From JBLNBQ01 sp050260095 (GTDB taxonomy: Bacteria; Bacillota; UBA5301; DYFA01): a stretch of DNA of 64,000 nt. Where the stretch lies: assembly GCA_050260095.1 (NCBI GenBank), contig JBLNBQ010000061.1:13615-77614 (forward strand). Reading direction: 5' to 3'. Both the position numbers and the translations under genes were made by a program. The notes beneath the pieces are model-generated. The model worked only from the letters and a program-made list of their open reading frames with translations. It was not told where the DNA came from and made no database searches. Shown here one piece after another: positions 8,452 through 17,376 of this stretch (its first letter is position 1; every line of letters starts with the position of its first letter).

Positions 8452-10202
8452 TGGACCGCCGGGCGACCGGGCTCCGCCTGTTGTCCTACATCCGGCCGTA
8501 CCTGCGCCCCTTCCTCACCGCCCTCTTCGCGATGGTGGTCCTGGCGGCGATCAACCTCTCCGTCCCATACCTCTTCGGCCAGACCCTCATCGACCGCATC
8601 CTGCTGCAGACCAGGAGCCGCACCTACCTCACGCTCCTGGCCGTCGGGATCGTCTTCCTCTACGTGGTGCGGGGCCTTTTCATGTACGGCTACACCTATT
8701 TGACCTCGTTCGTGGGCTTCCGCGTGGTCACCGACCTGCGCCGGGCCCTCTTCGTCAAGATGCAGGATCTCTCGCTCGCCTTCCACGAACGCCACCGGAC
8801 CGGGGAACTCATCGCCCGGGTGACGAACGACACCATGCTCGTCCACCAGGCGGTGGCCATGGGGCTGGGCGACCTCCTTCTCCAGGGTCTCCAGCTGAGC
8901 GGCACCCTGGTCGCGGTCTTCCTGCTCCATTGGCGTCTCGCCCTGACGGCGATCGTGGTCTTCCCCCTGATGGCGCTGGTGATCAACCGGTTCGGACGGG
9001 TCATCCGCCGGGCCAGCCGCAACATGCAGGAGCGGGTCGCCGAGTTGACCACCGTGCTGCAGGAGGCGCTCGCCGGCATCCGGATCGTCAAGGCCTTCAC
9101 CATGGAGGAGCACCAGGCGGACCGCTTCACGCGGCAGAACGAGGCGAGCTTCGGGGCGAGCCTGAAGAGCGCGCAGGTGGGGGCGACCCTCTCGCCCACC
9201 GTCGATTTCCTCTTCGTGACCGCCGTGGCGCTGGTCCTTTGGTTCGGCGGTTCGGAAGTGCTCGCCGGGCGGCTCACCACCGGGAAGCTGATCGCCTTCT
9301 TCGGCTACCTGGCGCTGGCGGCGAACCCGCTCGCCGCGCTCTCCCGGGTCTACCAGGCGCTCCAGCAGGCGCTGGCCGCCGGCGAACGCATCTTCTCGAT
9401 CCTCGACGCGGAGCCGGAGGTGGGGGAGAAGCCCGGGGCGAAGCCGCTGCCGCCCCTGGCAGGCCGGGTCGTCTTCGAGCAGGTGAGCTTCGCCTACGGC
9501 GACGGCCCGCCGGTGCTCTCCGGGATCGACCTTACCGTGGAGCCGGGGAAGGTGGTCGCCCTCGTCGGTCCGAGCGGGGCGGGGAAGACCACCCTCGTCA
9601 ACCTGTTGCCGCGCTTCTATGACCCGACCGGCGGGCGGATTCTGGTGGACGGGCACGACCTGCGCGAGGTCACCTTGGAATCGCTCCGCCGGCAGGTCGG
9701 GGTCGTGCCGCAGGAGACGATGCTCTTCGGCGTGACGGTCCGCGAGAACATCGCCTTCGGCCGGCCCGGCGCGTCGGAGGAGGAGATCGTCGCGGCCGCC
9801 AAGGCCGCCAACGCGCACGATTTCATCCTGGGCCTGCCGCAAGGCTACGACACCGTGCTGGGGGAGCGGGGCGAGAGCCTCTCGGGCGGTCAGCGCCAGC
9901 GCATCGCCATCGCCCGGGCGCTTCTGCGCGATCCCCGCCTGCTCATCCTCGACGAGGCCACCTCGGCCCTCGACACGGAGGCGGAGCGGGTGGTGCAGGA
10001 GGCGCTCGAACGCCTGATGCGGGGGCGCACGACCTTCGTCATCGCCCACCGCCTGTCGACGGTGCAGTTTGCCGACCAGATCGTCGTGTTGTCGGGAGGA
10101 AAGATCGTGGAAGCCGGAACGCACCAGGCCTTGCTGGAGCGGGGCGGACTCTACCGGCGCCTCTATGACCAGCAGTTTCGGGGGGAGGAGCCTTCAGCAT
10201 GA
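8451..10202 (+). CDS. MsbA-type ABC exporter (fused permease-ATPase)
   Basis: A 583-residue half-transporter. The N-terminal ~315 residues form a six-helix exporter domain, and the C-terminal part is the ATPase with Walker A GPSGAGKTTLV (about residue 373), signature LSGGQRQRIAIARALL, Walker B LLILDEATSALD and the switch VIAHRLSTV. Among LPS genes it most likely flips lipid A across the inner membrane as MsbA does. Sequence alone cannot exclude another lipid or drug substrate, so no symbol is given. The ATG overlaps the previous stop by one base. Confidence 0.88.
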   Translation: MDRRATGLRLLSYIRPYLRPFLTALFAMVVLAAINLSVPYLFGQTLIDRILLQTRSRTYLTLLAVGIVFLYVVRGLFMYGYTYLTSFVGFRVVTDLRRALFVKMQDLSLAFHERHRTGELIARVTNDTMLVHQAVAMGLGDLLLQGLQLSGTLVAVFLLHWRLALTAIVVFPLMALVINRFGRVIRRASRNMQERVAELTTVLQEALAGIRIVKAFTMEEHQADRFTRQNEASFGASLKSAQVGATLSPTVDFLFVTAVALVLWFGGSEVLAGRLTTGKLIAFFGYLALAANPLAALSRVYQALQQALAAGERIFSILDAEPEVGEKPGAKPLPPLAGRVVFEQVSFAYGDGPPVLSGIDLTVEPGKVVALVGPSGAGKTTLVNLLPRFYDPTGGRILVDGHDLREVTLESLRRQVGVVPQETMLFGVTVRENIAFGRPGASEEEIVAAAKAANAHDFILGLPQGYDTVLGERGESLSGGQRQRIAIARALLRDPRLLILDEATSALDTEAERVVQEALERLMRGRTTFVIAHRLSTVQFADQIVVLSGGKIVEAGTHQALLERGGLYRRLYDQQFRGEEPSA

Positions 10203-11305
10203 AAGCGATGATCCTGGCGGCGGGTGTGGGATCCCGCCTCGACCCATTGACCGCCAACCTGCCCAAACCGATGGTGCCCATCGTCAACCGCCCGGCGATG
10301 GAACACATCCTGGCGCTCCTGCGAGTCCACGGGGTGACCGAGGTGGTGGCCAACCTCTGGTACCGTCCGGAGAGCATCACCTCCTACTTCGGCGACGGAC
10401 AGTCCTTCGGGGCGCGGCTGACCTACTCGAAGGAGGACACCTTGCTCGGCACGGCCGGCGGGGTGAAACGGGTGGCCGGCTTCTTCGACGGCACCTTCCT
10501 CGTGATTGCCGGCGACGCCCTGACGGACATCGACCTTGGCGCCATGTTGGCCTTCCACCGGCAGCGGGGGGCGCTGGCGACCATCGCGCTCCGGCCGGTG
10601 GACGACCCCCGGCACTTCGGCGTCGTGGTGACGGGCGAGGACGGCCGCATCACCGGCTTCCAGGAGAAGCCGCGGCCGGAGGAGGCGCTCTCCCGCCTTG
10701 CCAACACGGGCATCTACCTCTTTGAGCGGGAGGTGCTCGACCTGATCCCGGCCGGCGAGGTGTACGACTTCGGCAAGCAGCTCTTCCCGCGCCTGGTCGC
10801 CGAAGGGCAGCCCTTCTACGGCTATCGCATGGACGGCTACTGGTGCGACGTCGGCACGCTGCTCCAGTACCGGCTCGCCCACCAGGACGTGCTGCACGGG
10901 CTGGTCCGCCTGCACACGCCCGGGGTCGCGGTGCCCAGCGCCGAGCGGCCGGTGGTCCTCGGGGAGGGCGCTGTGGTCGAACCGGGCGCCGTCTTGCAGG
11001 GACGGGTCATCGTGGGCCCCGGCGCGCGCGTTTCGGCCGGCGCCCGCCTGCTCGGCGACGTGGTTCTGGGTGCGGGGGTGAAGGTCGGCGAAGGGGCCAC
11101 GGTGGAAGCGAGCGTCCTGTGGGCCGGCGCCTCGCTCGGCGCCGAGTGCCGGGTCTCGCAGGCCGTGATCGGACAAGATTGCCGGATCGAGCCGGGCGCG
11201 GCGGTGGGCGAGGGGAGCGTGCTCTCCGACACCTGCGTCGTGCAGGCCTGGGCGGAGGTGGCGGCCGGGTCGATCCTCCGTCCTGGAGAGGTCGTCGGCC
11301 GGTGA
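10199..11305 (+). CDS. Sugar-phosphate nucleotidyltransferase with left-handed beta-helix
   Basis: A 368-residue two-domain enzyme. The N-terminal nucleotidyltransferase domain has the nucleotide-binding loop LAAGVGSRLDPLT, PKPMVPIVNRP, the metal/substrate segment VIAGDALTDIDL, and FQEKPRP. The C-terminal ~110 residues are hexapeptide repeats of a left-handed beta-helix. This architecture is shared by mannose-1-phosphate guanylyltransferases and glucose-1-phosphate nucleotidyltransferases; the sugar cannot be told from sequence. It starts in ATGA overlap with the exporter gene, so it probably supplies an activated sugar for the adjacent glycosyltransferases. Confidence 0.85.
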   Translation: MKAMILAAGVGSRLDPLTANLPKPMVPIVNRPAMEHILALLRVHGVTEVVANLWYRPESITSYFGDGQSFGARLTYSKEDTLLGTAGGVKRVAGFFDGTFLVIAGDALTDIDLGAMLAFHRQRGALATIALRPVDDPRHFGVVVTGEDGRITGFQEKPRPEEALSRLANTGIYLFEREVLDLIPAGEVYDFGKQLFPRLVAEGQPFYGYRMDGYWCDVGTLLQYRLAHQDVLHGLVRLHTPGVAVPSAERPVVLGEGAVVEPGAVLQGRVIVGPGARVSAGARLLGDVVLGAGVKVGEGATVEASVLWAGASLGAECRVSQAVIGQDCRIEPGAAVGEGSVLSDTCVVQAWAEVAAGSILRPGEVVGR

Positions 11306-12567
11306 TCCTCTTCCTGAGCAACGGGCATGGGGAGGATCTCATCGGCGCCACCCTGGCGGCCGCGGTCAAGCAGGCGGCGCCCGAGGCAGGCCTGGCCGCG
11401 CTGGCCGTGGTCGGCGAGGGGAAACCCTACCCCGCCCGGGGCATCCCGCTGGTGGGACCGCGCCGGACGCTGCCCAGCGGCGGTTTCACCCGGCTCTCCG
11501 TGGGCAACCTGGTGCGCGACCTGCGGGCCGGGCTTTTGCCGCTGCTTCTCGGACAAGCCGCGGAACTCAGGCGGCGGGCGCCCGAGGTCGAGGTGACGGT
11601 GGCGGTCGGCGACGTCCTCGTGCTGTACTTGGCCTTGCGCCAGCTCCGGGGCCCGGTCGTCTTCCTGCCGACCGCCAAGTCGGACTACATCGCCCCGCAT
11701 TTCCCCGTCGAGGTCAGCCTGATGAAGCGGTGCCGGAAGGTCTATCCCCGCGACGACCTGACCGCCCGCGGCCTGGCGGCGCAGGGGGTGCCCGCCGAGT
11801 ACCTGGGCAATGCCATGATGGACTGCCTTGACCTCTCCGGCGCCGACCTGCGTCCGGACCTCTTTGTGGCGGCGCCGGCCGGCTCGCCGGCCCAGGCTGA
11901 ACCTGGGCCGGCGGACCACCGGTCCCCGGCCGTGGTCGGACTCCTCCCCGGCAGCCGGGAGGACGCCTACCTCAACCTTGCCGATCTGACCCGGGCGGCG
12001 GCCCGGCTGGTCGAGCTATCCACCTTCCCGCTCACCTTCCCGGTCGCCCTCGCCCCCAGCCTCGACGTGGGCCGGGCGGTCGCCGCCGTCGCCGAGGCGG
12101 GCGGCGTGGCCGTTCCGCTGGGTGCGGCGGCCCCTGAGCCCGGTCGGCGTCCGGGCCGCCCCGTCCTCACCCTGGTCTCCGGGCGGTTCGGCGACACCGT
12201 GGCCGCCTGCGACCTGGTGGTAGGGTTGGCCGGCACCGCGAACGAGCAGGCGGCGGGCCTCGGCCGGCCGGTGGTGACCTTCCCCGGGCGGGGCACCCAG
12301 TTCACGGCCCGGTTCGCCGCCGCGCAGAAACGGTTGCTCGGCGAGGCGGTCCTGCTGGTCGCCCCCGATCCCGGCGAAGTCGCCCGCACGGCCCTGCGGC
12401 TCCTCTGCGACCGCGCCGAACTGGCCCGGCGGGGCGCCGCCGGCCGTGAGCGGATGGGCGCGCCGGGGGCGACAAGCCGCATGGCCGCCGGGATCGTCGA
12501 ACTCTGGAAGGAGGTGCGGCGCGATGCCAGCCGGAACTGCCCGGGCCTTCCGCGGCTTCACCCCTGA
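11302..12567 (+). CDS. LpxB-related protein of the TIGR03492 type, third copy
   Basis: A 421-residue protein starting at a GTG that overlaps the previous stop. The N-terminal LFLSNGHGEDLIG, the VVGEGKPYPARGIPL region, LPTAKSDYIAPHF, YLGNAMMDCL and VVGLAGTANEQAAGLGRPVV match the lipid-A-disaccharide-synthase-related family described mainly in cyanobacteria (TIGR03492). A GT-B fold glycosyltransferase is expected, but no reaction is established for the family. It ends the coupled chain that began at lpxI; its end overlaps the start of the damaged DUF2461 gene. Confidence 0.82.
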   Translation: MILFLSNGHGEDLIGATLAAAVKQAAPEAGLAALAVVGEGKPYPARGIPLVGPRRTLPSGGFTRLSVGNLVRDLRAGLLPLLLGQAAELRRRAPEVEVTVAVGDVLVLYLALRQLRGPVVFLPTAKSDYIAPHFPVEVSLMKRCRKVYPRDDLTARGLAAQGVPAEYLGNAMMDCLDLSGADLRPDLFVAAPAGSPAQAEPGPADHRSPAVVGLLPGSREDAYLNLADLTRAAARLVELSTFPLTFPVALAPSLDVGRAVAAVAEAGGVAVPLGAAAPEPGRRPGRPVLTLVSGRFGDTVAACDLVVGLAGTANEQAAGLGRPVVTFPGRGTQFTARFAAAQKRLLGEAVLLVAPDPGEVARTALRLLCDRAELARRGAAGRERMGAPGATSRMAAGIVELWKEVRRDASRNCPGLPRLHP

Positions 12568-13136
12568 ATCGGTGGCTTTCTTGCGCGCCCGTCGTGCTGG
12601 AACTCGACCCGGCCCTCGAAGTTCGTCCGCAGGTGGGGCGGACCATCTCCCGCATCAACCGCGACCTCCGGTTCTCCAAGGACAAGACGCCCTACCGGAG
12701 CGTGGTCTGGCTGGCCTTCAAGCGGCCCAGCCGGGAGTGGACCGAGGCGCCCGCCTTCTACTTCGAACTCTCGCCGGAGATCTACCGCTTCGGGATGGGC
12801 TTCTACTCCGCCGGGCGGGACACGATGAGCCGTTTCCGGGAGAGCCTGCGGGCCCGCCCGGAGCGTTTCCGGTCGCTGGTCTCCCCGCTGGGGGACGACT
12901 TCGCCGTGGAGGGCGAGCGGTACCGGCGGCCGATCTCCGGGATCGACTCCCTTCCGGAGGACCTTCACCACTGGTACCAGCGGAAGAACCTCTATCTCGA
13001 ACACCGGGAAGAGGCTGGCGGGGTGCTGTTTACCCCCGCCCTCGTCAGACAGGTGAGCGAGGGGTTTGCCCGGCTGGCGCCGCTCTACGATTTCCTCTGG
13101 GCGTTGCGCAGCCCCTCCCGGAGTCCTTCAGCGTAG
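12524..13136 (+). pseudogene. DUF2461 (TIGR02453) family gene with internal deletion and frameshift
   Basis: An ATG at 12524 with AAGGAGGTG upstream opens MPAGTARAFRGFTPESVAFL, the family's usual N-terminus. About 60 bases later the homology jumps frame, continuing as LELDPALEVRPQVGRTISRI and FSKDKTPYRSVVW through residue ~180 to the stop at 13136. The family segment between these parts, which normally contains an N..xWF..nR..Y pattern, is missing. The simplest reading is an internal deletion that also broke the frame. The GTG at 12594 has no ribosome site. An assembly error is possible. The family has no firmly known function. Confidence 0.7.
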
Positions 13137-14044
13137 GCGTGGTTCCGCACGAAGGCCATCAGGGACCGGAAGAGGCGGTGGGTGGCCGGGCGGTCGAGGC
13201 GCTCGAGCAGGCGCAGGGTCGCCGGGTGCTCCGGCCAGTGACCGGGTGAGAGCAGCCGGTCGAAAGCGAAGAACGGCGTGGTGAGGAGGGTGGCCAGCTT
13301 CACTCGCCACTCGGGGTGCATCCGGTAGTACAGTACTGCCATGTGGCCCCGCTCGTGCTCCCGCTGGATGATCTGCGGCACCTGGGCGTACGTCAGGCGG
13401 GGAAGATAATGCCAGCTCCGGGCGGCGGGACACTTCACGGCCACGAGCCCGAGCCGGCGCAGGCGCGTCCCCAACTCGAGGTCTTCCCAGCCGTACTCGG
13501 TGAACTCCTCGGAAAAGAGCCCGGCTTCGAGAAGCTTGGCCCGCTCCAGCGAGACGTTCCCCGTCGCGAAGAAGGCCCGCGAGCAGTCGGAGAGTTTGGG
13601 TTCGGCCTTCTGCGGCTCCTCCCAGTCGGGGGTATTGATCACCTGCCCGTGGACGATCCGCCCGCCCTCCGCATGGCAGGCCAGGTGAGCGGCGATGAAA
13701 CCGTCGTCCACCACCATGTCGCTGTCCAGGAAGATGATGTATTCTCCCCGCGCCAGGCGGATGCCGGCGTTACGGGCCCGGGCCCTGCCCGAGTTGGGCT
13801 GGCGGTGGTACCGCACGGCGCAGGGGGCCGCGGCGGCGAGTTCGGCGACGAGGTCCGCCGTCCCGTCGGTGGAGCCGTCATCCACCACGACCAGCTCGTA
13901 GAGGTCGCCCGGTGCGGTCTGGCGGAGGAGCGACTTGAGGCACCGCTCGAGGAACGCCCGGCGGTTGTAGGTTGGGATGACCACGCTGGCCTTCGGGGCG
14001 GGACGCGCGGCGTCGTGCGAGTCGTTCATAGCGACGAGTAGCAT
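13085..14044 (-). CDS. Family 2 glycosyltransferase
   Basis: A 319-residue GT-A enzyme, the only clear minus-strand gene here. It shows ASVVIPTYNRRAFLERCLKS, the VVDDGSTDGT nucleotide motif, the DXD-like LDSDM and the acceptor-side YGWEDLELGTRLRRLG typical of GT2 chain-adding enzymes. It has no transmembrane segments. Its 3' end overlaps that of the damaged DUF2461 gene by 52 bases, convergently. The ATG start follows GGAGGGTG closely; a second ATG 15 bases downstream is possible. The product sugar is unknown; it may serve O-antigen, the flagellin coat or another glycan. Confidence 0.88.
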   Translation of the reverse strand: MLLVAMNDSHDAARPAPKASVVIPTYNRRAFLERCLKSLLRQTAPGDLYELVVVDDGSTDGTADLVAELAAAAPCAVRYHRQPNSGRARARNAGIRLARGEYIIFLDSDMVVDDGFIAAHLACHAEGGRIVHGQVINTPDWEEPQKAEPKLSDCSRAFFATGNVSLERAKLLEAGLFSEEFTEYGWEDLELGTRLRRLGLVAVKCPAARSWHYLPRLTYAQVPQIIQREHERGHMAVLYYRMHPEWRVKLATLLTTPFFAFDRLLSPGHWPEHPATLRLLERLDRPATHRLFRSLMAFVRNHAYAEGLREGLRNAQRKS

Positions 14045-14109
14045 TCACCCTCCGCTAGCTTTTCCCTGCAGGTGGGGGAGAGTTTGACAAGTCCTGGGGT
14101 TAAGCGGTG

Positions 14110-14118
14110 TGTTATAAT
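14110..14118 (+). promoter_or_regulatory. Extended -10 promoter before the lpt operon
   Basis: TGtTATAAT is an exact extended -10 element, about 24 bases before the lptC start. A perfect TTGACA lies at 14084-14089, but the 23-base gap is too long for normal pairing with this -10. An extended -10 can work without a -35, so this is the likely start of lptC-lptA-lptB-lptF transcription. Confidence 0.5.
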
Positions 14119-14141
14119 GTTGGCGAACGTCTTCGGGGCAA

Positions 14142-14798
14142 GTGGGTGAGGCTGTGCGGCTGTGGGAGCGGCATTTGCGTCATTGGCCGGCCGGGCTGCT
14201 GGTGGTCGCCGCCGCCTGCGCTTTGGCCTGGTTCGGCGTGGGTTCCCGCGACCGGCGGCTGGGAGACGGTCCGGCGACGCCCCGCCGCCCGGTGCCGGGC
14301 CGCGCCGCCGGGGCGGCCAAGCCGCACCCGGCGCGCCCGACGACGCAGCCCGCTCCACCGGGCGTCGAACTCAAAGGCACGAAACTCAAGGTGATCGATC
14401 CGGTCGCCGGCCGGGTGGCCTGGGAACTCACCCTGGCCTCGGCCGAGCTTTCCGACAGCGGCGAGGCCAGGCTGCGCGGCGTCGCTGCGGTCTACCACAA
14501 CGAAGACGGCACCACCTCGGCGCTCTCGGCCCGCCAGGCCAGCCTCGACGCTGGCCAGAAATCCCTCGTCTTCTCCGGGTCGGTCCGGCTGGCCGCCCCG
14601 AACGGAAGCGAACTGCGGGCGGCCGAGCTTCGCTGGGACGCCGGACAGGCCGGCTTCGTCGCCCGTGGCCAGGCGGGTGGGCCGGTGACCCTCATCCGGG
14701 GAACCTCGGTCCTCAGGGCCGCCGAACTCCGGGGGGATTTGGCGCTGAAGAAAGTCAAAGCCACCGGCGGCGTGCGCCTGTCGGGGCAGGGAAGCTAG
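14142..14798 (+). CDS. lptC: LptC-like LPS export protein
   Basis: A 218-residue protein with one N-terminal transmembrane helix (about residues 15-33), a Pro/Ala/Arg-rich linker, and a beta-jellyroll-like domain from about residue 70, with alternating strands such as LKGTKLKVIDP and LRGVAAVYHNEDGT. LptC docks on LptFG and passes LPS to LptA. Identity rests on fold pattern and position before lptA-lptB, since LptC sequences are poorly conserved. The GTG at 14154 is an alternative start. Confidence 0.75.
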   Translation: MGEAVRLWERHLRHWPAGLLVVAAACALAWFGVGSRDRRLGDGPATPRRPVPGRAAGAAKPHPARPTTQPAPPGVELKGTKLKVIDPVAGRVAWELTLASAELSDSGEARLRGVAAVYHNEDGTTSALSARQASLDAGQKSLVFSGSVRLAAPNGSELRAAELRWDAGQAGFVARGQAGGPVTLIRGTSVLRAAELRGDLALKKVKATGGVRLSGQGS

Positions 14799-14809
14799 GG
14801 GGAGAGGGC

Positions 14810-15487
14810 ATGGATAAGGCACTGTCGGGTCGGCCCACGGCGCTGCGCCAGGCGGGACGCGTCTGGCTGGCGGTCGCGCTCGCGCCGGCCTTGGCGCTCA
14901 GTCTGGGGTTCTTGGCCTGGCGGGAGTCTCCCGCCCTCCGGGCGCTTGCCGCGGGCGCCGGGGGAACAAGCCCGGCCGCACCGGCCGCGGCGCAGGCCGC
15001 CTCCCCGGCCGCCGACAACCTCGAACTCTCCGGCGAGACGATCGAATACGACGTGGCGCACCGGGCCAGCATCGTGACGGGCACGCCCGGCAACCCGGCG
15101 GTGCTGGTCAGCGGCAAGCTGCGCATCACCGCCCCGCGGCTGGAGTATGCGGAAGCCACCGGCCAGGTGAAGGCGGAGGGCGGCGTCCGCCTGGAACAGG
15201 CTTCCCCCGACCAGTTCACCCTGACGGCCCGCCAGTTGACCGCCGACCTCAAGGCCCGTACGGCGCGGGCCCAGGGCGAGGTCGCCCTCGTCAGCGGCAA
15301 GGCGTCGGCCACCGCCGGTCTCGCCGTCTTCCAAGGGAAGGAACGCCAGCTCATCTTGAGCGACTCGCCCGTGGTCAAGCTCGAGGGCAACGAACTGTCG
15401 GGCAAGGAGATCGTCTTCACCCTGGCCGACCAGAAGGTGGTGGCCCGGGGCGGTTCCCGGGTGACGGTCCAGGGGGTGTCGCCGTGA
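14810..15487 (+). CDS. lptA: LptA/OstA-like periplasmic LPS transport protein
   Basis: A 225-residue protein with an N-terminal hydrophobic signal or anchor (about residues 18-35), an Ala/Pro linker, and an OstA-like domain with the typical pattern [34 protein letters not shown] and GGVRLEQ. LptA subunits form the periplasmic bridge that carries LPS from LptC to LptD. The ATG follows GGGGGAGAGGG. The stop overlaps the lptB GTG by four bases. Confidence 0.85.
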   Translation: MDKALSGRPTALRQAGRVWLAVALAPALALSLGFLAWRESPALRALAAGAGGTSPAAPAAAQAASPAADNLELSGETIEYDVAHRASIVTGTPGNPAVLVSGKLRITAPRLEYAEATGQVKAEGGVRLEQASPDQFTLTARQLTADLKARTARAQGEVALVSGKASATAGLAVFQGKERQLILSDSPVVKLEGNELSGKEIVFTLADQKVVARGGSRVTVQGVSP

Positions 15488-16203
15488 GGCTGGTCGCCGA
15501 GAACCTGGTGAAGAGCTACCGGCACCGCCGCGTGGTGGACGAGGTCTCGCTCTCGGTCTGCCGCGGCGAGGTCGTGGGCCTGCTCGGCCCCAACGGCGCG
15601 GGCAAGACGACCACCTTCTACATGATCGTCGGGCTCGAGCCGGCGGGGGGCGGCCGCATCATCCTGGGCGATCAGGAGGTCACCCACCTGCCCATGTACA
15701 AGCGGGCCAGGCTAGGCGTCGGCTACCTGACGCAGGAGCCGTCGATCTTCCGCAAGCTCACGGTGGAGCAGAACATCCGGGCCGTCCTGGAGGTCACGTC
15801 GCTCAGCCGGGCCGAGCAGGAACAGCGGCTCGAGAGCCTGCTGGAAGAGTTCAACCTGGCGCGGCTGCGCGGCCTTCTGGGAGGCGTGCTCTCCGGCGGA
15901 GAGCGGCGCCGGACGGAGATCGCCCGGGCGCTCGCCACTTCCCCGGCTTTCATCCTGCTCGACGAACCCTTCACCGGGGTCGACCCGATCGCGGTGGCCG
16001 ACATCCAGGGGATCATCCGGTATCTCAAAGAGAAGGGGCTGGGGGTGCTCATCACCGACCACAACGTCCGGGAGACGCTGGCCATCACCGACCGGGCGTA
16101 CATCATCCATCAGGGGAAGGTGCTCGCGTCGGGGAGCGCGGCGGAGATCGCCGCCGACCCGCAGGCCCGCAAGTTCTACCTGGGCGAGAAGTTCGCGCTG
16201 TAG
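15484..16203 (+). CDS. lptB: LPS export ABC ATPase LptB
   Basis: A 239-residue ATPase, normal length for LptB. Walker A is [17 protein letters not shown], the family-specific wording; then [15 protein letters not shown], signature [15 protein letters not shown], Walker [17 protein letters not shown] and the switch [11 protein letters not shown]. LptB powers LPS extraction by LptFG from the inner membrane. It lies between lptA and lptF in one operon. Confidence 0.96.
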   Translation: MRLVAENLVKSYRHRRVVDEVSLSVCRGEVVGLLGPNGAGKTTTFYMIVGLEPAGGGRIILGDQEVTHLPMYKRARLGVGYLTQEPSIFRKLTVEQNIRAVLEVTSLSRAEQEQRLESLLEEFNLARLRGLLGGVLSGGERRRTEIARALATSPAFILLDEPFTGVDPIAVADIQGIIRYLKEKGLGVLITDHNVRETLAITDRAYIIHQGKVLASGSAAEIAADPQARKFYLGEKFAL

Positions 16204-16236
16204 CCCGGGGAAAAGGCCGAGGATTGGGGAGAAACG

Positions 16237-17337
16237 ATGCTGCGTACGCTGGACAGGTACCTGTTCCGCCAGGTGATGGGACCGCTGTGGTTCGGGGTGG
16301 CGACCTTCACGACCCTCTTCATCGGGTCCGACTTGGTCAACATCGCCTCGGCCGTGGTGTCTGAAGGCGCGCCGGTCGGCTCGGCCGCCCATCTCCTGCT
16401 GCTCAAGCTGCCGCAGATCATCGTTTGGACCTTCCCGATGTCGGTTCTGATGGGCACGCTGCTCGCCCTCTCCCGCCTCTCCTCCACCAGCGAGCTGGTG
16501 GCGATGCGGGCCGGCGGGGTGAGCTTCTTCCGTCTCATGGTGCCGGTGCTGGCCATCGGCGCGCTGGTCGCCGCCCTCAGCATCGGCCTGGGCGAGGCGG
16601 TGGTGCCTTGGGCCAACCAGGAGGCGCAGCGGGTGATGATCGAGGAGGTCCAGGGAGGGAAGCTTCCCCGCGTCACCAAGAACGTCATGCTGCGCGACTT
16701 CTCGGGGGGTAGGCTGTCGCGGCTCATCTACGCCACCGACTTCGACCAGCAGACCGCCACAATGCGCAATGTGGCGATGCTCGAATGGCGCGACGGCGAG
16801 CCTTTCCGGCAGACCACCGCCGACCGGCTGGTCTGGGAGAAGGACGGATGGTACTTCGTCGACGGCAAGACGTACCTGTTCGCCGGCCCGGAAGGGAAGG
16901 GGCAGGTCACGGAGATCAGCTTCCGGGATGGGAAGCAGCGGGCAGCCTTGAACGAGCGGCCGGAGGACATCCCCCGCAGCCAGAAGAGCCCGGAGACCAT
17001 GACCCTCTCCGAACTGCGGACCCAGATCGCCTTGCTCCGGCGCAACCATGAGGTGGTCCGGAATTACGCGCTCCAGTATTGGCTCAAGTTCGCCACCCCG
17101 TTTTCCAGCCTGGTCTTCGCCTTCATCGGCACGCCGCTCGGCATCCAGCATCACCGGCGTGCCACCTCGGTCGGTTTCGGGCTTTCGATCGTCATCATCT
17201 TCGCCTACTACGTGCTCATGACGCTCTTCAGCGCGCTGGGCCGGGGCGGAGTCGTGGCGCCGGGCGTCGCCGCCTGGGCGCCCGATATGCTCCTGTTCCT
17301 GGCGGGAACCTGGTTCGTGGTCCGGGCGCGCAAGTAG
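16237..17337 (+). CDS. LptF/LptG (YjgP/YjgQ) family permease
   Basis: A 366-residue permease with the LptFG plan: three N-terminal transmembrane helices (about residues 15-120), a beta-rich periplasmic domain with KNVMLRDFSGGRLSRLIYA, and three C-terminal helices. ARAGGVSFFRL-like wording near the second helix and PFSSLVFAFIGTPLGI are family hallmarks. Only one such gene is present here, so either a second permease lies elsewhere or this one acts as a homodimer with LptB. Confidence 0.93.
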   Translation: MLRTLDRYLFRQVMGPLWFGVATFTTLFIGSDLVNIASAVVSEGAPVGSAAHLLLLKLPQIIVWTFPMSVLMGTLLALSRLSSTSELVAMRAGGVSFFRLMVPVLAIGALVAALSIGLGEAVVPWANQEAQRVMIEEVQGGKLPRVTKNVMLRDFSGGRLSRLIYATDFDQQTATMRNVAMLEWRDGEPFRQTTADRLVWEKDGWYFVDGKTYLFAGPEGKGQVTEISFRDGKQRAALNERPEDIPRSQKSPETMTLSELRTQIALLRRNHEVVRNYALQYWLKFATPFSSLVFAFIGTPLGIQHHRRATSVGFGLSIVIIFAYYVLMTLFSALGRGGVVAPGVAAWAPDMLLFLAGTWFVVRARK

Positions 17338-17376
17338 CGGGCGCCCCAGTCGAAGGCAGCAAGGGAGAGACAGCCT

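Noticed and set aside
7590..10124. 844-codon minus-strand open frame opposite the LpxB-like and MsbA-like genes
   Set aside because: It mirrors two confidently identified genes and has antisense-type composition; length arises from high GC.
12446..13249. A 267-codon continuous protein across the DUF2461 locus
   Set aside because: Only its stretch MPAGTARAFRGFTPESVAFL fits the family; the remainder is a shifted frame of the real C-terminal part.
14084..14118. Standard -35/-10 sigma-A promoter
   Set aside because: The 23-base spacing is too long; only the extended -10 was kept.
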